Source: Tupaia tana
Taxonomy: Eukaryota; Chordata; Mammalia; Scandentia; Tupaiidae
Assembly: GCA_026018925.1 (NCBI GenBank)
Contig: JAKSZU010000012.1
Coordinates: 47,606,858-47,670,857, forward strand
Direction of reading: 5' to 3'
Length of the DNA stretch: 64,000 nucleotides
In this document: piece by piece, positions 37,801-49,873 of the stretch
Numbering within the stretch: position 1 is the first letter of the stretch
Layout of the letters: each line of letters starts with the position of its first letter
Made by a program: the position numbers and the translations under genes
The notes under the pieces: generated by a model
The model's input: only the letters and a program-made list of their open reading frames with translations
What the model was told of the DNA's origin: nothing
Databases searched by the model: none

Positions 37801-37965
37801 CTCTTTTAAGACTCCAGTCTTCCAAACAAGCCTAAGTGGCTTCTTTATTATCCCCAATTTACAGAAGATTTGAGATTTTTCCAGAATCATACAATTGGCA
37901 AATAACCAAATTAAGTTAAGTCTAGAGCTCAGATCTGTTGCTTCTTAGTCCTAGGATATTTCCAC
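37800..37965 (+). mobile_element. MIR
   Basis: 'cttctttattatccccaatt' and 'agaatcatacaattggcaa' fit the MIR 3' half. Confidence 0.65.
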
Positions 37966-38817
37966 TATAGCAAATAGCCCCACCACCACCACCACGACTA
38001 CCACCCCCCCACCTTCTGGGAGAAACAGATAGATGAGACTTGGCTTTAGCACACAGGAATGATAAATAAAGAAATTAAAAATATAATAGGCAGGCAGAAC
38101 TATGTCTGCTCACTCCCTTTCTTCCCTTCTAGGGAGAAAAAATAGCTGACAGTGGGTATAAACTCCAACTTTGAATTGAGAAGTTTTCTTTTTCTGATGA
38201 TGTATTTCCTGATGTCTTCTGTAGCTTTTGCTTCTAGATCACTTTCTAATAAAAGATAAAAATTGGGACTCCTGGTTCTAGCACGACATGTAAAAAATTT
38301 GAAAGCTTTCACTTCCTCTCTTACAACAAAAGAACAGATGAGCAAATTAATAATTAACAGAACTTCTTAGATCTTTCAGAGAATTGACATCAGAGAGCAA
38401 ATTGCTCCCCCTCCCCCCCAATTTGCAGAGATAGACATAAACAGAAGCATAGCTTCTGGGAGCAGAAACACTGTAGAAATCCTTAAACTGTGACGAGTTG
38501 ATGGAGACTGAATGTGGACTAACTTGAGAATTCAAAGCTCTGTGTGGCCCAGTCTTGGGGAAGGGGTCCTAGACTTCATGAGTTATACCTCCAAGTGTCT
38601 ATTCTTGAGATAAAGATCAGAGAAAACTCTCCTATGATTCTGGTTAAGGAAGGGTAAAATAAACACTTTGAAAACTTCCCAGGAAATTCTGTTGTTTTTA
38701 ACAAAAGTCTGCCCTCTAGGCAAACTATTTTACTTGAGCCTAAACTACTCGGTTTTATTCTAGAGTCTAACCGACCTGAAGGAAGAACAATATCTACCTC
38801 TACTTCTTTCTTTGTTT
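37966..38817. other. Unassigned intergenic DNA
   Basis: Includes a (CCA)n-rich patch at 37980-38010. No gene recognised. Confidence 0.35.
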
Positions 38818-38978
38818 TTAGAATTATTTACTTAATTTTATTTATTGTTATTACGTTAATTTGGAGAGAGAAAGAGAAAAGGAAGGTAAGAAAGCAAACC
38901 ACCAGGTCCAGGACTCAAACCATCATCGGCCATGTGGGAGTCCAGAGCTTTAACCACCACACCACCTGCTGACCCCTC
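38818..38978 (-). mobile_element. Short family A SINE (head + CT + AT tail)
   Basis: Short type: tRNA head, purine-rich stretch and AT-rich tail, without the family A body. Confidence 0.8.
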
Positions 38979-39344
38979 CACTTACTTCTAATATTCCATG
39001 TGGGTGATGAGAAAATCCAGTCACAGCCCCTCTGATCAAAGATAACAGGGCATATAAAATAAGCACACTGGAGAAAAGTATAGCCTTTGACACAAAGAGC
39101 TACAACAGACAGTAAGTGCAGCTCAGCTTCTAGACAGATATTGACACATAATAACAGACTCACAGAAAAAGCGTATTGACTTCAGCTGTTTTTCCATGCA
39201 ACACATTATGTTTACCTCTCAACAAAAAATTAAAATATGTTGAAAGACAAAATAAACAATATGAACAGAAAACATAAGAATAAGATTCAGATATGGCAGA
39301 GATTTTGGAATTGTCATGTCAGGAACTTAAAATAACTGCTTTAG

Positions 39345-39485
39345 GGGTGGCAGGTGGTGTGGTGGCTGAAGGCTCTGGATTTCCACATGACCAACCATGG
39401 TTTGAGTCCCATACCTGGTAGCTTGCTTTCTCCCTTTCTCTCTCTCTCTCTCTATATATATGTCTGGTCAAATTAAAAATAATAA
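39345..39485 (+). mobile_element. Short family A SINE
   Basis: Head to tggtagcttgctttctc, (CT)n, then (AAT)n tail. Confidence 0.85.
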
Positions 39486-39646
39486 TAAATGGAAATAAAG
39501 AAATAAATAATGCTTTTTCCGAAATAACTGCTTAATATATACTAAGAGCTGTAATGGGAGATGTGTACAACATATGAGAACAAGTGGGTAATAGAAGCAG
39601 AGGGATAAATTAAGAAAGAAAAGGATGTGTTAGAAATCAAATACAG

Positions 39647-39898
39647 GGACCAGCAGTTAGCGTAATGGCTATGTCACTGGACTCCCATATAGTCGACCAC
39701 AGTTCGCATCCCAGACCCGGTGGCTTAAAAACTCATGCCGGGTGCTTGTGCGTACGTGCCCAAGATCCCGAGAGGAGAACAGAGGAGAAGGGATTGCGGC
39801 ATGGCCATGCCCCCTGGGGGGTGATTTCTAGCTTTCTGTCTCTCTGTCTCTCTCTGTCTGGTGAGCACACACACCCTATAACTAAAAAAAAGGAAAAA
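39647..39898 (+). mobile_element. Family A SINE, young
   Basis: Perfect 15-bp duplication agaaatcaaatacag (39632-39646, 39899-39913). Confidence 0.95.
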
Positions 39899-40075
39899 AG
39901 AAATCAAATACAGCATAATATAAATGAAGAATCTCTTTGGTGATCTCCTCAGGGTTTGGACACAGCTGAGGAAAGAAGCAGTGAACTTGAATATATGTCA
40001 ATAGAAACTTTCCAAACTTAAAAACAAAGAGTAAAAAGAATGAAAAAAAGAGAATCAAATACATCCAGTCTTCAC

Positions 40076-40606
40076 TTAATGACCTACCTGTTTAATGACC
40101 AGTTCTTCAACATTGGGGAGCTTCCTTTCTTTGTGTGTCTCAGACATCTCCCTTCTTGGTCTTTGTCTTGTTCCCCTGGTTGGTTAGTACTCATAGTATT
40201 TATTACAGGAAGCACTTGCAATCACATCAGACTACATACAAATTATAAATGTATACAATTAATAAATTATATATAATTATATATTATAAACTAATGTAAT
40301 TACAATTTATATAATTATAAATTTGTACTTTATTGTGCAACCATAGTAGTATTTAGAATAAATGAAAATGATTATGCTGAACTTATATTTTTGTATTGTG
40401 GTATGTCTTGTCACTTTCTGGTACTTGTCTAGTGTATACTTTTTGTATGGATAGAATTACATTTTTCTAGCATGGTGTTGTGTGATATCTATTGAAAAAT
40501 ACACACATGGTACCACAAGACATCTATCTTTAAGGTCCTTGCTTATGGACTAACTTACTTAGTGACCTACTTGTAAGAACAAAACTTGGTCATTAAGTAC
40601 AGAGTC
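40076..40606. mobile_element. Possible Tigger-like DNA transposon
   Basis: Loose terminal inverted similarity: cagtcttcacttaatgacct at the left and the complement of tggtcattaagtacagag at the right. No transposase frame. Confidence 0.45.
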
Positions 40607-40612
40607 TCTGGG

Positions 40613-40899
40613 GACCAGCAGATGATGTAATGGTTATGTTGCTGGACTTGCACATAGTCAACCGCGGTTCAAGTCCTGGACCTAGAGGCTTAAAACTCAT
40701 GCCAAGATCCTGTGATGGGAATGCAGGAGAAGGGATAATGGTGTGGCCCAAGATCCTGAGAAGAGAATGAGGGAGAAGGGATCATGGCATGGCCACACGC
40801 TCGGGAGTTGATTTCTCACTTTCTGTCTCTCCGTATCTCTCTGTCTCTCTGGTGAGTGCATGCACCCTATACCAAAAATCTCTCTTAAAAATAAAAAAG
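40613..40899 (+). mobile_element. Family A SINE with 46-bp internal duplication
   Basis: The block starting ccaagatcctg occurs at 40702-40747 and 40748-40794. Imperfect target duplication of 16 bp. Confidence 0.9.
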
Positions 40900-41414
40900 T
40901 AAAGAGTGTCTGTATCCAAAAGCTGTGGGACAAATACAACATACACATAATGGAAATATCAGGAAAAGAAGCAAGCAAGAAAGAAACAGAAGAAATACTC
41001 AAAGTTTAAATAATGACTGAAATTTTTCCAAAATTTGTAACAGATATCAAACCATAGATTCAGAAAGCTCATCACATAGCACACATTTAGACATATTATA
41101 TTCAAACTCTAGAAAATCAGAAATAAAAAAAAAAACTTGAAAGAAGCCAAGGAGGTTAAGAAAAAAGAAAAAAGCTTACTCACAGAACAAAGATACAAAT
41201 TATATTGGATTTCAGAAACAATACATGCAAAAAGAGAATGGAATGGAGTATTTAAAATGGTAAAGGATAAATGTTCGGGTAACCTCCATTCTTCTCTTTT
41301 GTTGAAGAATACACTGGTTGAGATGTTGATCTTTCAGCCCTCAGGTTCTGCCTATGCTGCTTCTACGTTATAGACAGCTTAACTCAAACTCTCCCAGTTT
41401 AAGAGTGCCAGTGT

Positions 41415-41683
41415 GGGAGTCAGCAGGTGACGCAGTGGTTAAGACACTGGACTCCCACAGGGCCAACCATGGTTTGAGTCCCAGACCTAGAGGCTTGAAA
41501 TCATGTTGGGCATGCTCATGCGTGAAAATCCCAGGAGGAGACGAGGGAAGAAGGGATTGTTGCATGGCCATCTCCCCAGGAGGCGTATGTCGGGGGGGAT
41601 TTCTCACTTTCTCTCTTATTGTCTCTCTGGTGAGTGCACTCATCCAATGCACAAACTTAAAAAATAAATAGAAAGATAGAAAA
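41415..41683 (+). mobile_element. Family A SINE, older
   Basis: Imperfect duplication agtgccag(t/c)(g/a)tg; tail with aataaata. Confidence 0.9.
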
Positions 41684-41689
41684 CAGTGC

Positions 41690-42584
41690 CAGCATGTTCC
41701 ATAGACCCCAATATATCTCAAAGACTGAGGCTTGTGGATTAATATTCTCAGGTTGGCAGAAAGAGCAGTCATGAAATGTGGTTGTCATGAGATACACATG
41801 CCCGGTGGTTTTATGACAAGAAGGACGTACTCGGATGAGCTGGTTTGTATTGCCAGGGAGATAATGAGACAGGAAGAGCATGTAATCACTGAATATCAGG
41901 CTGGTTGGTCATCAGAACTCACTTATTTCAACTCCTCATTCAGAGGAAGAAGAACCAAAATCTTTCTCTACAGCACATTGAGTTTAGGTCTTCAACCACT
42001 TTGCTCCCTATACAGTTAGTTTTCCGAGTTCTTATAAATGCAATGAAAGTACATGAATTCTCTTTGTCCTAGTTTTCCCTTACTTTCATTGACCACCTAT
42101 ACTCTCTCTTAGCTCTTAATCTTTTAGTTTTAACACGTTTTCTGAGAAACCATAGCAAAAGTTATATTATCCACTGACATATCAAAATACTTATATCAAG
42201 ACATGAAGATAGATTTGAAAAAAAAAAGTGCTAGTATTTTATTTAGGATTTGTGGAATTCATTTTTTCTTCCCCAAATTCACAAGATAAAGTCTCTACCA
42301 AATACATAATTTTTTAACCCTTGATAAAATGGTACTGTTGGGAAAATTATTTGCCAGAGACAGTTGGATTGTTATCATTTCCGAAACCCAGTATTCAAAG
42401 GAAGTGAGATTAGACCTTCATGAAATTATAAACCCTTCAAACGAATGTGATGAGAAAAAGTGAGAAAGGAAGCGTTCTGTTTTCTTTGAAACTAGGCATT
42501 TGTTCAGCTTTAATTATTTTTTGGCCTGCAAGTTATTTTCTAAGAGATTCAAGTAAAAACTCTTAGTTCATTACTGTGTTGTTA
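41690..42584. other. Unassigned intergenic DNA
   Basis: Nothing recognised. Confidence 0.35.
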
Positions 42585-43010
42585 CCAGAAATATCTGAGC
42601 CTGGATGATTTTATAAAGAAGATAGAAGTTTATTTATAAACTCATGACTATGGGGGCTGGACTGTTCAAAGTCCTAGACCTATAGCACGGCCAACAGCAG
42701 CACAGAGGATGGTGGATATGTGCAGAAAGAGAATGAATGAGCAGCTTGCTCTCTCTTTTGTAGCAACCAGCTGTCGTCAGTACTTCTCAGGAAATCTAAA
42801 ACTCACGGAATTTCCTGAGTCATCATTAATTTGTTCACAAAAGTGTTTCCTCCATGATGCAGCCACTATGGCTGAGTCACTACCCTCGAGGCATCACCAT
42901 GGGACACCATGAAAGAGATAAGTTTTCAGTTAAGACTTTTACAATAAAGTCAATATAATCGAGTGCCAACACATAAATTTCTGGGGGACATGGTCTAACC
43001 ACAGTGAAAC
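42585..43010 (-). mobile_element. THE1/MST-type LTR, antisense
   Basis: 'ttttataaagaagatagaag', 'cttctcaggaaatctaaaac', 'gcatcaccatgggacacca' and a final 'ggacatggtctaaccacagt' follow the antisense MST/THE1 layout. Confidence 0.65.
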
Positions 43011-43250
43011 TTGATTTCCTTATTTGGAAAAAATTACTGAAAAGCACTAAGTGGGGAGAGTTGAGTGAGTTAATAATGGTAAAGAAGAGAAGATGGTGGT
43101 GTGTGAACACTGCCTTGGTATTGTTGTAAGCTAGGGCTGTTGTCACTACAAAGACCCTGTCCCTAGGGGTTTCTAACACTTATTTTACATATTAACATGC
43201 TTAGGTTCCAGTATCTGGAGCTAGGTGTTTAGACTTCAGCAGTGCTTTCT

Positions 43251-43510
43251 CGCAGCCGCAGGTGCCATGTGGTTGGGCATTGGACTCTCACATGGCTTAC
43301 CGCAGTTCGAGTCTTGAACCTGGCAATTTGAAAATCATACCGAGTGCATGTGCATGCACGCCCAAAATCCCAGGATGAAAATGTAAGAGAAGGGACTGTG
43401 GCCTGGCTATCCCCCAGGATGGTGATTTCTCACTTTTCCTCTCATTGCCTCTCTCTTGCTATCTCTGGTGAGCACTCACACCTTATGGCAAAAACTTTTT
43501 TGAAAAAAAG
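43251..43510 (+). mobile_element. Family A SINE, older
   Basis: Duplication agtgctttct at 43241-43250 and 43511-43520. Confidence 0.9.
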
Positions 43511-43520
43511 AGTGCTTTCT

Positions 43521-44487
43521 TAACAATAACACTTTTATTTGCTATATATTTTCTATTTGCAGAACCACTTTTTCTTAAGCATAGAGGAAGACACACACAG
43601 AGACACACATACATCATATAAATTATATATGTGTATATATGATAAAAGTTCAAATATATATGAATTTTGTGCCTTAAAATTGTAATTATATACACCATGG
43701 AAAATATCTTCTATCAAACGAAGCCAAAACAATCTCCTTCCTAGATTCAAAACAGGAAGAGCAGTGCACAGAGATATCTCCTCAACTTTCCATGACCCCC
43801 AATTTCCATATATTTGTTTACACATTTTTTTCTTTGTTCTAATCTTTCATACCAGATATATATGAGGCTTTTCTCTTCTTTTAATTGGGGTTATAATGTA
43901 ATTTTCTCTGCAAATCTGTCTCAATTCCCTCCTCCCTCCCTCCTAATGTTATATCCATTCCCCCGTTGACTCCCTCTCTTACCTACCCAATAGCTTTCAA
44001 CAGAAATAATCCTGCTTGTTAATATCAGACACTGCTAAATGTTGGAATCACAAAGACAAATAAGATACCTTTTTTGTTTTCAGAGATAAACAAATTGGTA
44101 AGAAAAACATAAAAATATAATTTTGAACTGATGATTGATCTTGGTGGATTAAACAAATCTACTTCTATTCCTTCATGAAACCAAACTAAATGACTATTAC
44201 AGGTATAGATAAACACATGATCTCAAAAATAATAAATATGAGAATATCATTATATTACATTTTTTTTAATGATAGGAAGCAGATAAATAAGTAGTAAATG
44301 ACTTAGCGACCCACAGGAAATAGAATTATGGTTAAAGGAGTTGGAAACCCAGAAAAAGGTCGATTCTCTTTGAAGAACTCCAGTAAGCCTTGAGAATTGG
44401 AAGTGCCCCCTATTGGATATGCCTATGGGTATGAAAATGATACATGCCCTCTCTTCATTATAGGGTGTGTTAGAAATGGTTTAAAAT
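43521..44487. other. Unassigned DNA
   Basis: 43840-44010 may be L1 3'UTR (CT-rich, ccctcctccctccctcc). No gene. Confidence 0.35.
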
Positions 44488-44752
44488 ACAGCCAGCAGGT
44501 GGCGGAGAGATGAAGGCAGCTGGATTCCACATGGCTGACTGTGCAGCTGGAGTCTTGAACCCAGTGGCTTAAAAGTCATGCTGGGCACATATGCATGCAT
44601 GCCCAAAGTCCTGAGAGGAGAATAGAGGAAAAGCGATCATGGCGTGGCCATCCGGGGTGATTTCTCACTTTCTCTCTCTCCCTCCCTCTCAGAGGCACAC
44701 TCACACACACTATTGCAAACAAAACGAAACGAAACAAAACGTAGCAAAAAGC
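44488..44752 (+). mobile_element. Family A SINE, older
   Basis: Head cagccagcaggtggcggaga; tail (aaacg)n. Confidence 0.9.
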
Positions 44753-45009
44753 TATATAATGATCTTTAGGTTGCTTTATCTATTGAAGATTCTGTTATTA
44801 GACATACATACATTTAAAATTATTAAATTTTCCTGGAGGTTAGACTTTTTTCCCAAGAACTTTCTTCTTTATGCGTGATAGAGTGCAAGCGTGTGTGTAA
44901 GATAGAAAGGGAGAAAAAGAGAGATGAGTGCCCTTCCCTCTGAAGGTACTTGTCATGTGACACCAACCTCTTCAGCAATGCACTTCCACTAACATAGATC
45001 TGGCCTACT

Positions 45010-45122
45010 TATTTATTTATTTTGAAGCAGACAGTGTCTCACTATGCCCAAGGTGGCCTTGAACTCGTGATCCTTCTCTCTTAGCTTCCTACTGGCTCAT
45101 GCCACTGCACACAGCTCTAACT
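45010..45122 (-). mobile_element. 7SL-derived SINE (FLAM-like monomer)
   Basis: Antisense Alu/FLAM text: gacagtgtctcactatgccc, ggtggccttgaactcgtgat and 'ctcatgccactgcacaca'. 7SL-derived SINEs are confined to Euarchontoglires (established knowledge), so this element informs the species assignment. Confidence 0.85.
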
Positions 45123-45982
45123 ATCAATATAATTAAGAAATATTCTTTTTTGTCATTCATTTTCTTTTTTTTTTGCTCTAAGGTCAAGTTTCTTCCATGA
45201 TTTTTTTTTTTTTTTTTTTAATTTAGGGTTTGCCTTACATAACTTTTCTCATTCTTTTATTTTATACTTTTTTCTATCAGGCAACTTTTGTATCTTTTAA
45301 AATATTAGGTAGTTTGGTTTTGACTTTTTAAAATGAAGTTTGTATTCTTTGTATTTGATTAATATAATACGTTTACTTATGTTTTAAGGATTAAGCTACC
45401 CTCTTACTATCAATTTTACAGGAGGAAATAAGAGTTGTAATTCTTATTGGAATTTGATAAATAAAATGTTTGTTATAATTTTTAGGCTTGCAAATAAACA
45501 CTTAGTAGAAGATTGCATAACTATCAGACCAATTGAATGGAGAAACATAATAAAAAATATCCAATCACTTGAAAAGTCACATAAGAAAGGGAGATAAGGG
45601 ACTAGAGTACAGTTGCAAAAATTTGTGTTTGCTTATAGAATATAATTTCCCTGTTATTTTATTGTCTTCCTTAAATGTTTGCTCTCTATCCACACCTTTA
45701 TCTAGTAATTATTTATGGTAGCAAAGGCTTTGGTGGCTGTGAGGGAGTAGGTGTAAAACCCGGTTACATGCACAGATCTGTTACCATCTAAGTGGGACAA
45801 AAGCCCCTGCTTCTGCACACCTGGCTGCCCTCTGTGTCTCTGTCCTCAGAACCCATCTCTAGAGGATGAACTCAGGACATTCACTGGGTACCAAGTCCAT
45901 GGCTCCTTCTCTCTACTTTCTTCCTTTTTCTTTGTATCATACTATTTGAAGGTTCGGAGTTCTTCCTTCTCTGCCCTGCTTC
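45123..45982. other. Unassigned AT-rich DNA
   Basis: No gene recognised. Confidence 0.35.
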
Positions 45983-46122
45983 TTTTGTTTGTTTGTTTGT
46001 TATAGGCTTGTATGCTCAAACAGGCAAAGAGAATGCAAGTGAAAAATGAGCCCCCTGAGGGGGTGGCCATGCAGCAGTCCCTTCTCCTCCATCCTCCTCT
46101 TGGAATTTGAGTATGCACGCGT

Positions 46123-46158
<36 letters not shown>

Positions 46159-46245
46159 TGCTCTCCAGCTGCCAGGTCCAAGACTAGAACCGCAAAGTTG
46201 GTCACATGGGATCCAGTACCTTAACCACCATGCTACCTGCTGGCT
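45983..46245 (-). mobile_element. Family A SINE with internal (CA)n
   Basis: The body's tgcgtgcgtg stretch has expanded into (CA)n at 46124-46156. Confidence 0.9.
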
Positions 46246-46487
46246 CTTTGTCCTACTTCTTACTCAGACTTAACACTCATATCCTATCTACTTTCCTGGA
46301 GCGGAACTGAAATTTTTCCTGGAAAACACTTCTCTGATTATACTTTGATTTAGAGATGAACCACCTTGTTGTGCAGTACCTGGGTGAGGAAGAAAGGGAG
46401 AACAATTTTTGGATTGCCTCCTTTAAAAGGGGTGTCAGAACAATCGAGTTGTGCATAAGAGGAAGGGCAGGTTTTATTTCCACTTTA

Positions 46488-46652
46488 TTTCTTTCTTTAT
46501 CACTCTTTCTCTTTCTTTCCTTCCCTGTTTCCTTTTCTTTCTCTTCCTCTCTTCCTTCCTCTCTCTTTCTTCTTTTTTATTTTTCTTCCTTTCTTCCTTT
46601 CTTCTCTTCTTCCTTCCTTCCTTCCTTCCTTCCTTCCTTCCTTCCTTCCTTC

Positions 46653-46685
<33 letters not shown>

Positions 46686-46880
46686 TTCCTTCTTTCCTTC
46701 CTCCCTCCCTCCCTCCCTCCCTTCCTTTCTTCCTTCCTTCCTTTTCTTCCTTTCTTTTTCTCTCTCTTCCTTCCTTCCTGCCTTCCTTCCTTCCTTCTTT
46801 CTTTTTCTTTTCTTTCTCTCTTATCTTTCTTTCTTTTATCTTTTTCTTTCTTCTTCCTTCCTTCCTTTCTCTTTCTTTGC
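46488..46880. repeat. 390-bp polypyrimidine tract, (TTCC)n/(TTTC)n/(CCCT)n
   Basis: Almost uninterrupted C/T on the + strand. Long frames here (for example 46356-46928 +) are composition artefacts. Confidence 0.97.
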
Positions 46881-46970
46881 CAGAGGGCACAAATGCCTAC
46901 CCGAGAGAAAGTGATCAATGTTTGCTGAGTATCCTGGGATATAGTAAACATTTCATCAATTTTAAATATT

Positions 46971-47035
46971 GACTTGTTGGGAAGTCATGACATATTTCTC
47001 CACGCAAAAATGCATCATGACTTTTCTGATGAAAC
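46971..47035. mobile_element. Mariner-like MITE (copy 3)
   Basis: Core gcaaaaatgcatcatgactt shared with copies 1 and 2; imperfect inverted ends. Confidence 0.6.
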
Positions 47036-47164
47036 CATATATATGTGTGTGTGTGTGTGTTTATATTTAAAATATATTTAAAATATAAATATATGTAATA
47101 ACATTGACTAGCTTGAAGACTTTTTAATGATTTCCCATTACTCATAGAATAAATTTAAAAATTC

Positions 47165-47500
47165 TTGTTATGAACTAAACGTTAGCGTCTTCCCAAAGTT
47201 CATGAGTGGAGATCCTGTCTCTCTGTGCTGAATTAGTAGGCGGGTCTTTCAGGAGCTAACTAGTTCATGAAGGTAAGACCCTCATGAATGGAATTAGTGC
47301 CTTGTAAGATGAGACACGAATGCTGGCTTTCTCCCTCTGCTCTCTGCCAGCCTGGGATACAATGAGAATATGGACATGTAAAAACCAGGAAGAGAATCAT
47401 CATCAGAACCGACCATGTGTAACCTGATCTCAGACGACAGCTCCTAGCGCGGTGAGAAATCAAATTATTTTGTGTAACTCACCTCGTCTATGGTACAGGA
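47165..47500 (+). mobile_element. MaLR/MLT-type LTR
   Basis: Sense counterpart of 8811-9165: 'agttcatgagtggagatcct', 'ctcatgaatggaattagtgc', 'agcgcggtgagaaatcaaat'. Confidence 0.65.
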
Positions 47501-47905
47501 AACCTCACTCGTTACTGTTTTGCTTTAACATACTTTGCAGATATGACATGTTTTACAAATTAAAGTTTCATGGTAACCCTGTGACAAGAAACTGTATCAA
47601 TGCCATTTTTTCCCAATGGCATGTGTCTACTTCATGTCTTTGCATACACATTTTGGTATTTCTCACAATATTGCAAATTTTTAAATAATTATTGTATTTT
47701 TTGATGATCTTAATCAGTGATTTTCTATGTTACTATTGTAATTTGGGGGACCATTATGATATACTCACATATAAGGTAAAGAACTTAATTGATAAATGTT
47801 GTGTCTATATTGACTGGCTATTCCCTGTCTCCATCTTCTCCTGGGCTTCCTTCTTCCCTGAGACACAACAATATTGAAATTAAGTCAATTAATAACCCTA
47901 CGATG
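47501..47905. other. Unassigned DNA
   Basis: Nothing recognised. Confidence 0.35.
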
Positions 47906-48176
47906 GGGGGCCAGCAGATGGCATAGTGAGTATGTCACTGGACTCCCACATGGCCGACCATGGTTCGAGTCCTGAACCTGGTGGCTTGAAACTCAGGCTG
48001 GGTGTGTGTGCATGTAAGCCCAAGATCCCAGGAGGAGAATGGAGGAGAAAGGATAGCGGTGTGGCCATCCCTCTTCGGGGGTGGTTTTTCATTTTCTCTC
48101 TCACTGTGTCTGTCTGTCTGTCTCTCTCTCTCTGGTGAGTGCATGCACCCTAAGGCAAAAACATTGAAAAATAAAT
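47906..48176 (+). mobile_element. Family A SINE, older
   Basis: Duplication aataac(c/t)ctac(g/a)atg at 47891-47905 and 48177-48191. Confidence 0.92.
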
Positions 48177-48191
48177 AAATAACTCTACAAT

Positions 48192-48513
48192 GTCCTCTAA
48201 GTATTTAGGTGAAAAGAAGAGTAGCACATCTCTCACTTTAAGACAAAAAGGAGAAATAATTAAGCTTAGTGAGAAGGCATGTCAAAAGCCAAGATAAACC
48301 AAAGAATACGATTCTTTTGTGAAAGGAAGAGGCCACCAATGCAGCAAACTTCGCTGCTCTTTTATTTAGAAGAATTTCTACAGCCACCACAATTTCAGCA
48401 ACCACCACCCTGCTCCGTCAACGGCCATTAAATCGAGGCAAGACCGTCCACCAGGAAAAACATTTGAGTCACTGAAGGTTCAGATGATTGTTAGCCTCTT
48501 TTGTAAATAACAG
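48192..48513. other. Unassigned DNA
   Basis: Contains 'cagccaccacaatttcagca', which is like mariner-derived text, but no ends were found. Confidence 0.3.
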
Positions 48514-48796
48514 GTTTTTGGTTTTGTTTTGTTTTAAAATTTTTGCCAGAGCATGCATTTCTTGCCCTAGAAGACAGAAAAAGAGAGGGGGAGGGGGGAG
48601 AGAGATAGATAGAAAGTGAAAAAGCACTCCTCAGAGGGTATGGCCATGTGGCAATTCTCTTTCCTCCATTCTCCTCTGGGGATTTTGGGCACACACGCAC
48701 ACATGATTTTCAGGCTGCTAGTTATGGCACTAGAACTATTCAGTTGACCATGTGGAATCCAATTGCCTCAACCACCATGCTACCAGCTGGCCCCAG
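48514..48796 (-). mobile_element. Family A SINE, older
   Basis: (GTTTT)n tail; head ends at ccagctggcccc. Confidence 0.88.
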
Positions 48797-49039
48797 AAAT
48801 AAAAAGATTTTTAAATTAAACTATGTATACTGTTTTTTTTTAGACATAATGCTATTGCACACTTACTAGGCTATAATTTATTGTAAGCATAAATTTTATA
48901 TGCACTGGGCAACAAAAAAATTGTGTGACTTGTCTTATTGTGATATTTGATTTCTTGTCGAGATCTACGACTGAACAAGCAATATCTCCAAGCTATGCCT
49001 GTATTCTGTTACAGCATCTTGAAATGACCCAGATATATA

Positions 49040-49515
49040 GTGTTGATGGTTATTAAGGTCTTTTATGACATGCCTGTTTTTACTCTCTGTTCTGATCTGA
49101 AGCTCTTTCCATTTCTTGACCACATTATGATCTCCCTAGAATCCTGGCTTTTCCTTTTTCTGTTGACTCTATCTGTAATACTTTTCCACCCTGTAACTCA
49201 CCCTAAATTTTTGTGTCCTTTTTGTTCATCAGGTCTTCAGTTGGATGTTCCATAATCTAGGAAATCTACTCTGCAAACTCAATGTTGGGTTCATTAATCT
49301 TCCTATGAGTTCACTTGGCTTAATCTACTTTATCTTGCAGAGAACTGATTATTCTGGATTATAATGATACGTTTACTTGTCTGTATTTTCCAGTAGCCAA
49401 TAAACTCCTGGGGGATAGAGACTGTGTCTCTTACTTTTCACCACTGTATCTTTATCACAGAGCACACTAATGGTTCATAGTAAATGTTCTCTAAGAAAAT
49501 GCTTAATTAATGAAA
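49040..49515 (+). mobile_element. L2 3' end
   Basis: 'aataaactcctgggggatag', agactgtgtctcttac and 'gttcatagtaaatgttctct' follow the L2 3' terminus. Confidence 0.75.
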
Positions 49516-49873
49516 ACTGACTATCATTTGCTTTCTTCCTCCATGTAATATAAGCAGTGTTTACATTTACAAATGAGGAATCTCGGGGACAGTTTGTTTT
49601 TGAGTTTGTTTTAATGAAAAGTCTATCTTACTCTACTGTATCAGTTGCTTCTTTGACTTAGAAAAAGGTATTAATTATTACCATGGAACCAACTGGTTGC
49701 CATTTTCTAGCCACTCATGATAAATCTTCAATGGTGAAATTTCATATAAACAGACTATGTTAATTACATGAAAAATAGCACCACACAATCCCAGTTAGGC
49801 TTCTAAGATGCTGTGCTCTGCAGGCTAGGACCACATGAGAGGCTGAGATTTCATCTGTAGGTCCAACCTGAAG
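49516..49873. other. Unassigned DNA
   Basis: Nothing certain. Confidence 0.35.

Larger units (their letters stand above)
38990..41275 (+). mobile_element. HAL1/L1 ORF1-type LINE, shredded by insertions
   Basis: Collinear LINE blocks at 39290-39344, 39520-39645, 39905-40075 and 40905-41275. Signatures include 'gaatatatgtcaatagaaac', 'aaaagctgtgggacaaatac' and 'gaaatttttccaaaatttgt'. Interrupted by SINEs and by a DNA-transposon-like piece at 40076-40606. No intact frame. Confidence 0.75.

Noticed and set aside
43785..43825. Minus-strand similarity to the end of MS4A exon 3 (attgggggtcatgg)
   Set aside because: The surrounding peptide has no transmembrane character or acceptor; taken as coincidence.
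46356..46972. Long overlapping frames of 124-190 codons on both strands
   Set aside because: They lie in the polypyrimidine tract, and Ser/Phe/Leu-Pro or Lys/Arg/Glu-Gly repeats follow from CTTC/GAAG units.
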